A stretch of 64,000 nucleotides of DNA from Trochalopteron elliotii (Eukaryota; Chordata; Aves; Passeriformes; Leiothrichidae), in contig JANPWX010000097.1 in NCBI GenBank assembly GCA_024734555.1, positions 2,955,423 through 3,019,422 on the forward strand, written 5' to 3'. This document shows, piece by piece, positions 26,840 through 36,801 of this stretch (position 1 is its first letter; each line of letters begins with the position of its first letter). Below the pieces are notes generated by a model that worked only from the letters and a program-made list of their open reading frames with translations, ran no database searches and was not told where the DNA came from. The position numbers and the translations under genes were made by a program.

Positions 26840-29606
26840 TGGAAATTCTCCCTATCAAATGTAATGGGTCCAGAGTTCAATGAACTGCAGCAACACATGT
26901 TTTGAGGCACAGAACACCTGCTGAAGCAATACTTACACTCATGTCCCCAGTTCACCTACCTGATAATTTCTGTACAACATGTCAACATATGTGCACAGCT
27001 GCTGTGTGAGCACATTCTTCAAATGACATGTCTGGCTTGGTAAAAAAATAAGGCAGCTCTTTCCTATATCTGAGTGTAATTATATTTTGCTCATGCTTTT
27101 TATGTCTTAAGAAGTACATCTCTGATTCATTATGGAGTAAGGTTGACCAGGAACATTAGAACATTACCTCCCACCCCCATGACTGAAGCTAAGTGACTAA
27201 GAGCAGGTATGTTGAAAGAGGAATTTTTGGGAGACAAAGAGAGTTGTTATTGACCTCCAGAATTCAAAAGCTAATGCTCTTCACTTTGTTGCAATGGCAA
27301 AATCTCTATGGTGTGCCTTCCAGAGCCATGTGGCTACTGCCCAGAGGGCTCTAATCATGGGTTCCAGCTACTTGGTGTTAAAAGTAGCTCACCTGGAACT
27401 AAAAGCAGATTTGCTCAAAGATTTGAGCAGACTTGCTCAAAGATTACATCTTTACACACAGAATGGTGTGAGGTGTTTTCCCCAAAGATGGCTGGAACTC
27501 AAAGTTTGAAATAAGAGCAAATTGGAAAATGTGCAAGGGCAGCTTGATTCAAGTATGTTTGATTTGATTTTTGCCCTTCCTTAGGCAAGATGAGTTTGTT
27601 CAGAAGCAAACTCCATCATTATCGCCAGTTGGCAGCCAAATATGTTAGAGGTATACTTATTTGTTAAATAAATACAGGGAGTATGCTTCACTGATTCACC
27701 ACACCCACACAAAGCTCTGAATAATTACAGGCTTGTTGCCAGACAAGCTAGGGTTTTTGGTTTTTTGGGGTTTTTTTTGCAAACAGAGGTCTTATTCATA
27801 AGTCATAAATAACTGGCTTTGATGGAGTTGATAATTTCTCACAGAAATGCTAAATGATTGTTCTAGTTCACTTCTACTCCCAGAAGGGGGGTTATATTTA
27901 GTTATTGCTCGTAGTCATTCGTTGGTAAACCTAAAAAAATAGGATTTCTACCTGGTCTAAACCTAACTGAGATAGCAAAGCATTATATTGAGTAGGGATG
28001 CTCTCTCCAAACATCACTGCATGTTAGAAAATTTAGCTTCAGTGATTCTAAAATGGCTATTAACTTGTACACACTTCAGTGTGTCTAGCTGCTGTCTCAG
28101 AAATATCTCTGCATCTTTCCAGTTGACATCTTTTACCACATTTACACAAAAACTAGAAGAGTGGGAGGGATTACTTGCTTTGGATGTTGTTTCCTGGTTA
28201 ATGTTCTTAGCTGTATCCTAAGCTGTCCATAATGGGTGGTCAGCAGTAAGAGCCTCAGCTACTGGCAGAGCTCCAAGCATCACGTGGCTGTGCTGCTATG
28301 GAATTTGCAACATAGCTAGAGGCCAAGAAACTGGCTGAGGGGTATTGTGTACATCCAGTTGACACCTTCAACTTGCTTACCTCCTACTTCCAACAAATCT
28401 GCAGGAATGAGGCCTTGTGGCAAGGAAGGGAGAAGGAGCATGTTGTACACTGCTTGGGAGGACACACGGTGGGTATCCACTGCTGATCAGGCACCCTCTA
28501 TGCTGTGGGAGTGCAGCTGAGAACTGCAGCCATATCCACCCAGCTCTGCTGTCTCATGCTCTTTTTTTACCTTTCATTGCTCTTGTTTAGAACTCAGCCA
28601 AATAACAAAGACTCAACAATTATCTATCAATGCCACGTGATCTGTGCATGTCTGCCCACGTATTGGTACTGCTGGTGAGAATAGCTAAGGCTAACAGGCC
28701 TTGACTGGAAAAGTAGCAGAGTGGGGCAGAGTATTGCTCTCAATTTTTCTCCCTGTGATAATTGCCTCCATGAGAATCAAAGGTAATTTACTGTGTCTTA
28801 ATCCTTTTTCCTCTTCCATACTTCTTTTGTTTGTTCCCCTGTTAATATTTTTTCCCATTTTGATAATAAAGGCAAATAAAATATGTCAAAACATTCCAAA
28901 GCATTAACACACTTTCTGCACAAATTGTCACTTTTTCCTACAGTGCTTCTAAGGATGGATGCACTGTGCAGTCAGTCTGAGTCCCATAAACATGCGCTTC
29001 TGCCTCCACGTCTGGATTGTCTTGTTTCAGAAGCTTTCCAGGATTTTTGATTTGGACTTATTCCTCCCATAGTTTCATTATTCTCAGTCTGCTCTCTCTG
29101 ACATTTCATTGTGGTAAATAAGAAAAAGCTGTCACTACTGTACAATGATTATTGTTTCAATCACCCTTCATCCCTGGCTTATTAATATTTTTAAAAGTTG
29201 GGCCAAGGAATAATAGCTGCAACAATATGTGAGGAACAATGGCATCCAGTGTCTTACAGAGAGAGGCCAGATCACAGTCAAGAGACTTGGAGGTAAGCCA
29301 CTCACTAGATTAGACTTGCAAAGTCTACAGTAGGTTGAATGGGAGAGGTGGAGGGGAAGCTGTGAAGAAATCTTTTTCAAAACCTTTAATGCTTGGCATT
29401 TTTGTGGCTTTCCCTCTTCAGGAGCTGCAATTGCTAATCCCTTTCTAAACGGTGTTCGAACATTGCTGTCCTCAGGGGTCCACCCAGCTCCCAGCTCCAC
29501 CTCCTTGTTCCCTGCTCCTTTGTTTCTGCATCCTGGTCTAAATCCTTGTGGGATTGATAAGGAAAAGAACTACCTTGGCATTGCACACTGCAGCACCAGA
29601 ATGCTA
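26840..29606. other. Non-coding stretch, no gene seen
   Basis: Besides the 22-bp duplication, I note only a T/G-rich run at about 27752-27779 (GGTTTTTTGGGGTTTTTTTT). Nothing protein-like or RNA-like was recognised. Confidence 0.55.
27404..27446. repeat. 22-bp tandem duplication
   Basis: AGCAGATTTGCTCAAAGATT at 27404-27423 is followed 22 bp later by AGCAGACTTGCTCAAAGATT at 27426-27445, with a single T/C difference. This is a simple local slippage duplication. Confidence 0.9.
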
Positions 29607-29659
29607 GCTGAAGTTGATTAACACTGGTCAAAGAATGTTTTAGACTGACTACCTGCCAG
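29607..29659 (+). repeat. Dispersed repeat, copy 1
   Basis: The segment beginning GCTGAAGTTGATTAACACTG matches a second segment at 30431-30484 in the same orientation over about 53 bp. There are only three substitutions plus the end difference. The family is unknown to me. The flanks upstream are unrelated; downstream, weak C/T-rich similarity may continue with a gap. Confidence 0.85.
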
Positions 29660-30317
29660 ACTCTGAAAGTAAGCCTGCCAAATAAGCTCCCCTTTCCTTC
29701 CAGGGTGGCTTTAGGGAGACACATTGAAGGAGAGTGCAAAACACAGTGCTTGTCATAGCAAAGCTATAAACTATTCCCACATTAGTGAGGGCCTGTCATT
29801 TTGGAGGAATAACTGGGGAAGACTGACCATAACCCATGGTGATACCTAGCTATTGGAGATTAGACATTTGCAGGCTGATAAACTATTCTGCTGCTAAGAG
29901 TGATCTTTTGTCCAAAGGGACAGAGTTTCTGCCTTCCGTGTGGACTATCACATCTTTGCTCAAGTTAGTGGAACTAACCCCTGCTGAAGGTGTGGTTTAG
30001 AGGTTATAGTCTCAAAATCTAGCCTGATTTTTTTCCTATTGCTTTTTATTTACCAGTAGAAAATAAATCCTCCATAGAATATAAACATTGTGCTGATATA
30101 AAACACCCCAAAATTTCAACAGGATGTGATGTTCCCACTTTCTTGTTATCTATTCTACTGTGAACCCTACTTACATCTGAAAGATTATTAACCAAATAAA
30201 CATTGTTTACCCTCAGCAGAAATTTGTCACAAATAAATAGATTACTAATTATTGGCTTTTTACTATCATTTGGCTGCTCCTACAAGTTTTGTTTACCAAG
30301 TGGAAATATGCTAATAT

Positions 30318-30329
30318 GCTAATATTAGC
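30318..30329. repeat. GCTAATATTAGC palindrome with octamer-like motifs
   Basis: This perfect 12-bp palindrome is preceded by two ATGCTAAT-type motifs (about 30308-30324) that resemble variant POU-factor octamers. It lies between the two dispersed-repeat copies. Binding is inferred only from motif resemblance. Confidence 0.5.
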
Positions 30330-30430
30330 AAGATACAGAAGTGTGATGGAAATCAGACAAGTAAGATAATAAATATGTTTGTTTTATGATAGCCAGTGGG
30401 AGCATATTTTGTAGGCAAAAAGAGAACTTT

Positions 30431-30484
30431 GCTGAAGTTGATTAACACTGGGCAAAGAATATTTTAGACTGACTACTTGCCAGG
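30431..30484 (+). repeat. Dispersed repeat, copy 2
   Basis: Second copy of the sequence at 29607-29659, about 824 bp downstream in direct orientation (GCTGAAGTTGATTAACACTG at 30431-30450). High identity over about 53 bp in otherwise non-repetitive DNA points to a local duplication or to two copies of an unrecognised element. Confidence 0.85.
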
Positions 30485-31204
30485 CTTGCTTTCCTCTTCA
30501 AAACAGGATATGGGCATCTCCAGAGATTTACTGAAGGAGTGTCCAGATGCTGGACCCCTCTTCTTAGCTGTAAAGATGGTTAAAACATACATTCATTAGA
30601 ATTTCCTTTTATTTTATAGCCTCACTCAACAAAGTGATAAGATAGCAAATAGCACTGTGTGCATTCAACTCACTGGCAAACAACGTGGAGTAAAGTCAGC
30701 CAATAAAGCTAATTGTACTTGGACAATCTGGTTAAAAGCATCATTAGCCAGTCATCAGGACTACTCCTGCTTCAGTCAACAGACTCAGCCAGTAGATATA
30801 TCACACTTGGACAACTCTGAAGTTTAGGACTAGGTCTAGCCCTTCAAACCAAAGCTGCAGACCTCTTTCAAATGAACAAAAGCAGGCTGGGTTGCACAGT
30901 CTGCAGATATGGGCTCTGCAAGGGTATGCACCCTCATTCAAACTAATGACAGTAACAATAGTGATGTTAGTAATAATACTACCAACATGTTGAAATACGA
31001 AAGAACAGACCTCTAAGATGAAAGTTACTCTACTTAGATATGCAATACATGTGGATTTATTTGCCAGATCCAGACATTTCTAAACACTTTTCAAATAGTC
31101 CTCACTGGTTGTAAGCTGCCATTTTTTTCTCATTAAGGCCTGTGTGAAACTGAGGGGCTGATGGTGGGTAGTAAGATTATCAAGGATTATAGTTATTGAT
31201 AATG
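30485..31204. other. Non-coding stretch, nothing recognised
   Basis: AT-rich single-copy-looking DNA. I see no exon, RNA gene or repeat family in it. Confidence 0.55.
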
Positions 31205-31397
31205 CTTCTGTGAGGGAGGCACTGAAACAGGTTGTAACACAGTGTGGATGCCCCATTCCTGGAACTGTTCAAAGCCAGGCTGGATTGGGCTTTGTGCAAC
31301 CTGGAGTAGTGGAAGGTGTCCCTGCTCGTGGCAGAGAGGTTGGAACTAGAAGACTTTATAAGGTCCCACCAAAATCATTCTGTGATTCTATGTTTCT
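31205..31397 (+). mobile_element. CR1 LINE 3' end, plus strand, diverged
   Basis: A GAGGGAGGCACTGAAACAGG motif (31212-31231) is followed by GGATGCCCCATTCCTGGAAC, AAAGCCAGGCTGGATTGGGC and a GTTGGAACTAGA segment. The copy ends in ATTCTGTGATTCTATG (31378-31393), the CR1 terminal octamer repeat. It is shorter and more diverged than the copy at 26.6 kb. Confidence 0.93.
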
Positions 31398-34051
31398 CTG
31401 ATAATGAGTGTTTTGGAAAAGATAAGGCAAAAGAGATACATCTTCTTCAGGGGATGCCAATTTTTCAGCCAGCGGTTGGATAGGGAAGAGAAGGCAGTGT
31501 GTTTGCTTACTGAGGTCTCCCACAGGCTCCTTTGGGATGTTCTCTTCTGGGTCCTCCCTGAGACACCACTGAGAGCTGCACCTGCAGCCTGACATAGTCA
31601 GTCAGGCCCGACATAACAGTAATTTATTAACAGTGAATTCCTGAAGCTGTTTCCTTCACGCTTGGCTTCAACCCCATAATCTGTTTGAGGAGTTGAAGAG
31701 GAAGGATGACACAGAGAAGTAGAGCGGCACTGAAGCAGAGATGTTTTCAACAGCACCAGACAAAGTCGTCTCCTGCTCTGGGAGGCAGCACAACTGCTTA
31801 GTTCCATACTCAGGCTGGTCTGGAGATCTCCTCCTGCCAGCTTGCCTTTGCAGGCAAATCCTGGCCCTTTTCCTTTCTGACGTCTACCAAAATACTCTGA
31901 AATGATCGAGCTGTGCGATAATGGAATAAGAGCTGCTGTCCGGGCTGTGGCAGCTCTCGTGGCTGGGGACACAAAAGAGAAACATGGTCTGCTGGCATTC
32001 AGCCAGGCAGCTGGGGCTGCTACTGGTCATGTCTTGAAGGCCAGTGGAAATTTTAAATAAATATTTTCTTCAGCAGGGCAAATGCTAAGGCTCAGATTTA
32101 ATGGAAATATTAATCCCAGAGGGAAGTGTGCATCATGTGGGGCTCCCAAAATGAGACACAGACTTCTGAAGATATTTCTTAATGACATTATTTATGTTTA
32201 TTTTTCAGTGCTGTGGTAGCTCCCAGGAGCTATGAACCAAGTGCCTCTTAACCTTGGGACTCTATAAACACAAGCTGAAAGGGTGATCTTGTTCCGGAAA
32301 GCTTTCTCTCTTTGGCAAGCTGACTTCTGAGCTGATGCTGTTTTACTTAAAGTGAGTTAGTAAAATATACAGTGAGTGCCTGTTTTTCCAGCTGGGTGCT
32401 TACCTGTCTTTCTCTCTCTCTCTGTGTCCTATGCTTGGCCACATGTCTGTCACCTTTATGCACTGCGGCATTTCTTGTGTGGCTTCCTCATTTCCATTTT
32501 CAAGTGTGTGCTCCTAAGGCATCACAGCCATGCCTGATAGTCACTTGGGATAGTGTAAATAATTTTAAAAAGGGAAGAAAATGCTTTTTCCCTCCACTTT
32601 TCCTGACTTTGTTTCATCATGTTAGAAGCTTTCTGATAGGGAGAATGATGGTCTGTGAAGGAAGGTATAAAACCTCATTCTGAGCCCTGCCTCAGCACAG
32701 TCCCTGCCCTAACTTGAAATGGGGCAAAAATGTAGCTTAAAAGAGCATCTTTTCAGACTGGATACATCTAGTTTTGTATGATGGGCATCTGGAAGGTTCT
32801 TGTCTTTCCACATTGTTTATTTCTCATTTTCCCTGCTATACACAGTAAGAGATAGAAACATATAAGAGGCAACTTCTGCTTTGGTCAAAGTTACATTCAA
32901 GAGTAATTTAATATTCCTTTGGGAAATAAGAAGTCACACAATCCTGATAAAGTTAGGTTCCTTGTCCATATAAATTAGGTCTAAACTATGTAGTAAGGTA
33001 GCTGGAAGCACCATTGTCAGTAATAGAAACATCTCATGGAGAAAAGGTATTTAATTTCTCTCAGTTTATTATGTATGTAATTTCTGTAGCCTGGTTTGGC
33101 TTGTTAAAGTTAACCTGGAATTAGTAATTTAGATGTTAGGCTTTAAATTAGTGGTTTGAGACAGCTGTTCTGTGAATGTCTGAGCAGTGCTTGTGGCCCA
33201 GCTGATGATTTTGAAAGCAGAGCTGGGATCAAGTATTAAAGGCAGGAACTGTTTCAGACACTCTCAGCAAGCCAGACCCTCCTGGTGGTATAAGGGACTC
33301 CCAGCAGCAGGTCTGTGAGTGGTCCTGCCCATCCACCTCTGTGCATCCCAGCTCAGCCTCTCTGCCCCTTAGTGGCTGAGCCTGAAAACCTCAACAGGAT
33401 AAAAAATAACCCCACAAATAAAGCAAATAGCCTGCAGTTGGTTAAGATCCCTGAGCAGATGGCAACAGTCGGTGTGGCCTCATGGTGAGGGAACAGCAAA
33501 AGAAAGCCAGTGACAGAGACAGGGATTACATCAGGGCAGATTTGGATCAGCCAGCGGTGCTGTGGAACAGTAAGTACCCTTAGAGACCCAGGGTAGTCAG
33601 GGATGAAAAATATGGAGAAGAAAGACAGTACTGCACCCAGCATGAGCTGGAAATGTGAATCACAGTTTAACTACATGTGGAATGGGAATTCACCTGAGTG
33701 TTGGCCACACTAACTCAGTAAAACAACTCATGTATTCAGCTTTTCAGGAATCTCATGGGCTATTAAAACAGGTGATTGAGAAGGAAATACAAATAAAACA
33801 TAAAGCACCATGAGAGGTATGGAAAAGAGAACAATTATGTACCTAATAATTACATTAGGGACTAAGAGGCACCCACTGAAATTATCAGGTAGTGGATTAA
33901 AAGGAAATTGAAGGGCTATGCAGAACTAAACTGGAAAGGAGCCATGGAACTGAGATAACCAGAGTGCCAGGGAATTGTTCCCCACAACAAGCTACACTGG
34001 TCAAGCAAAAATTATAAGAAAAATCTTTATATATCGTAATATACTTTTGCT
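31398..34051. other. Non-coding stretch with a CpG-retaining sub-patch
   Basis: At 31600-31970 the sequence keeps more CpGs than its flanks (e.g. ACGTC at about 31880, ATCGAG, TGCGAT, TCCGGG, CTCGTG up to 31961). It also supports a 124-codon minus-strand frame with no recognisable domain. The rest is AT-rich and featureless, except a pyrimidine run at 32407-32425 and an acceptor-like TTTATTTTTCAG ending at about 32209. Confidence 0.45.
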
Positions 34052-34110
34052 TGGAGAGGGTCTCAAAGGTCACCTGGTCCAAGCCCTGCTCAAAGCAGGA
34101 CCAAATGTGA
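34052..34110 (-). mobile_element. CR1 fragment, minus strand
   Basis: GGTCACCTGGTCCAAGCCC followed by TGCTCAAAGCAGGACC (to about 34102) is the inverse of the familiar CR1 core (CCTGCTTTGAGCAGGG, then TTGGACCAGGTGACC). Only about 60 bp survives, without the terminal octamers. Confidence 0.85.
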
Positions 34111-36235
34111 TGTTACATTTTTATGTGATCCAGTATAACCAAAATATCCTATTGTTGTGTTGATCTATATGTGTATGGACCACTTTTGATCTCACCTTTC
34201 CTAACTTTTGAGCACTTGAGTTGCTAACAATGCTCTTGCAGTGCACTGGAATATTTCCTGGCACTAGACTTGCAGAGGCAGTTGGGTATTTTGCTGTACA
34301 AGAGTTGCAGCTTGTCCTAGCAATTATAAACCCCACCTGCAATTATTTTTAGGCATAAAAGGGTAAGCTGGCTTTAAAAAGCATGTCTTAAGAGCTGTAT
34401 GAATCTAGCAAAATTGCAACACTGCCATGAAGAAATGTGCTGAGGCATGTGAGCCTTTGAGAGATCCAATCTGCTGACAGGCTGGATCTTGAGTGGCACC
34501 ATCTTAGTAAACCAATTAAATAACGGGTGCTAGTTTCCTAAGGGTATGGCCCAAGGGAATTTTGAATTGTTGAGCTGAAAGTTGGAATTAGTGAGTCAAA
34601 CTCTTCCCTGAATTAGACTAATTAAATTGTGACCTCAGCTTTGTTAGCCCAGATTTCCATTCAGTGAATACAGGGCCTTATACTGTAAATGTACAATAGA
34701 AGACATCAAATTTCCATCCAGTTTCAAAATGAAATCTTTCTCATTTTCTCTAGCTACAATGTGTTTCCAGAATATGACAAGAAAAACGTTTGGTTTAATT
34801 GGGAATAAAAAGGGAAAAATATGGAAGAGAGTAATCTACGTGAAGGAATGCTTCATGCAAGGCATGAAAACTTAGAAAAGTTTGAAGCTATGGATTCATG
34901 AACAAGCAGGAAATTACATTTGGGTGTAAACTTAGAGCTCTGTCACTGATCCAGGTGCAGCTATTCAGGACAAGGGATGGGGGTGTATGTGAAAGTGGTA
35001 CTAACTGGAATGGTGGGTGACATTTTCATGGATGTATGACAGGTAGCCTGTACTCATCTGGGGGCTCCAGAACTCTGAGAACTCCAGAGCACCTCTGTCT
35101 CAACTGTCTGCATATACACTGTGACCCTGAAGTCTTTGCAAGGCAGCCTACTGCAGGACAAAACCAGGATAGCTTGGGGAAGAACTGCAGCAAGCACATC
35201 CAAGTAGTGCAAAACAAATAAATGGGATCAAACTAAAGGAATCAGGAAGCAGAAGAGAGGTGAGTTGACAGAAATGGCCTGTGAAAAACAATGCTTGCAC
35301 ATACTGTCTCTCAATTGTCTGCTGCAGTCCTCAGGGGAATGATACCCACAGGACACAAACCAAGAGGCTATCAGTCCTTGGCCAGGAAGCAAATAGGTGA
35401 ATGGGAGCAAAGAAGACTGGAGTCTGCAGATCCATGAGGATGTGAGAATTCCCCTGGCTAACAGTCCAGTGAAATAACAAAGGCAGGTAGAGGTAAAGCA
35501 CAGGTCATGGGAGATAGCAAGGGACTGGGAACAATGGTGACAACAGGATCAGTAACTCAGTGGTGTCTGCTAACCAGAAACTTGGAAATGGTCCAGAATC
35601 GGCTGGTGGAGAAGAGACACAAGCAAGACAGATGGGTAACCAAAAGGGACAGCCACACCAGAAGGAGGAGGCCCTGCAGAAGGAGAGCAGCATGAAGATG
35701 AAACAGCAAAACATGAAGTAGCTTTAATAGGCATCCCAGAGCTTTGAGGTGCATCTTTCTGCGGTGGGAGTTCACTGAAAGACGTCCTCAGGAAGAGTTA
35801 CTTATCAGGAAAACCCTGCCACAGTGAGACAGGAAACTTTTAAGTTTTTTTAAGAAAATAAGACTTGGAGAAAGTCCTCCACAGGCTGGAGGAGGAGGAA
35901 TTTGGATGCAGCAGCACAATGTTTGTTTCTGCACATTAGTTCACAGGCTTCAGGGATAAAATGTCTGTAGAGAGTCACTGAGCCACTCAGGTTTCACTAC
36001 CTGGAAACCTTTGCTAGCCATGGCCAGCATCCAACAGGTCACACAGCAGCACCCTGTTACTGAAGATGACACTGGTTTTGGAGCTAGTGCTGACCTGATC
36101 AACGACCTACTGGATTCCTGCCTTTGCCAGAAGCAGGGAAAAAGCGTCTTATCCGTCTAAATTATTCACCCAAAACCCGTATTCGGGAAAAAAGAACAAA
36201 CAAAACAAACACACAAAACCGACAGTGTTTGTTAT
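34111..36235. other. Non-coding stretch, no gene seen
   Basis: No repeat family or convincing exon. An A/C-rich run (AACAAACAAAACAAACACAC) at 36195-36214 immediately precedes the CpG island. Purine-rich sequence at 35640-35705 gives frames on both strands without protein character. Confidence 0.55.
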
Positions 36236-36425
36236 CATTTTACAGTGTGGCTCGTTCGCTTTGACCCCGGCAGGGAAAGGACTGCCCCTGTGCCGCGGCT
36301 GCCCGGGAATGCCGAGCGCGTCGGGGCGATGCTCCCGCGCCTCGGGAAGCGGCTCCGGGCGGGCGGAGCTGCAGTGCCACCTCCCGGCCGCGGCTCCGGG
36401 ACATCCCGGCTCCCGGAGGTAATTC
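36236..36425. promoter_or_regulatory. Short CpG island
   Basis: This is by far the most CpG-dense stretch of the window. From GCTCGTTCGC at about 36250 to CCCGGAGG at 36419 there are roughly two dozen CpGs, many in GCGC, CCGCGG or CCCGG contexts, with GC content clearly above the flanks. It abuts the 5' side of an LTR. It may be an orphan CpG island, a promoter of an unannotated transcript, or an insulator-type element given the CTCF-like site. No TATA box is evident and no coding frame is recognised. Confidence 0.7.
36373..36387 (-). promoter_or_regulatory. CTCF-type binding motif
   Basis: The minus strand reads CCGGGAGGTGGCACT. Against the familiar CTCF core pattern CCASYAGRKGGCRS it matches at about 12 of 14 positions, including the near-invariant AG and GGC. 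It is embedded in the CpG island. Occupancy is inferred from the motif only. Confidence 0.55.
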
Positions 36426-36801
36426 CCTTCCCAGCGGCTGGTACGGGGCTGGGCCTTGGAATCAGTGTGAGAATAGTGTTGATAACACACTGATATTTTC
36501 AGTTGTTTCTCAGAAGTGTTTACCCCAAGTGAAGGGCTTCTCAGTTTCCCATGCTCTGTCAGCCAGCAGGTGCACGAGAAGCTGCTGTGGGGGGCAGAAT
36601 GGTTAGGATAGCAAAAATAATATTATTATTATTATTGTTACATTAAATTTTGCTTCAATTATTAAACTATTCTTATCTCAATGCATGAGTTTTTCTTTTT
36701 CTTTTTTTTTTTCCTGAATCTCATCCACACCAGGGGATGGGGTGGGTAGTGAATTAACAGCTGTGTGGTATTTAGATGCTCTCTGGGGCTAAACCATGAC
36801 A
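36408..36801 (+). mobile_element. ERVL-type LTR, solo, plus strand
   Basis: From about GAGGTAATTCCCTTC (36416) onward the sequence follows a common avian ERVL-type LTR. Landmarks are GGTACGGGGCTGGG (36440), GTGTTGATAACACA (36476), CAGTTGTTTCTCAG, an ATTAAA polyadenylation-type signal at 36660-36665, TTATCTCAATGCATGAG, and the terminus GGGGCTAAACCATGACA ending at 36801. Much of the U3 middle is missing, with an (ATT)n stretch at 36620-36637 near the gap. The first 20-25 bases expected at the 5' end are not recognisable, and no internal retroviral sequence follows. Same family as the remnant at 13564-13645. Confidence 0.85.

Noticed and set aside
36416..36424. Splice-donor-like GGAG|GTAATT at the edge of the CpG island
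   Set aside because: The bases fall in recognisable LTR sequence, so the resemblance to a donor is explained by the LTR.
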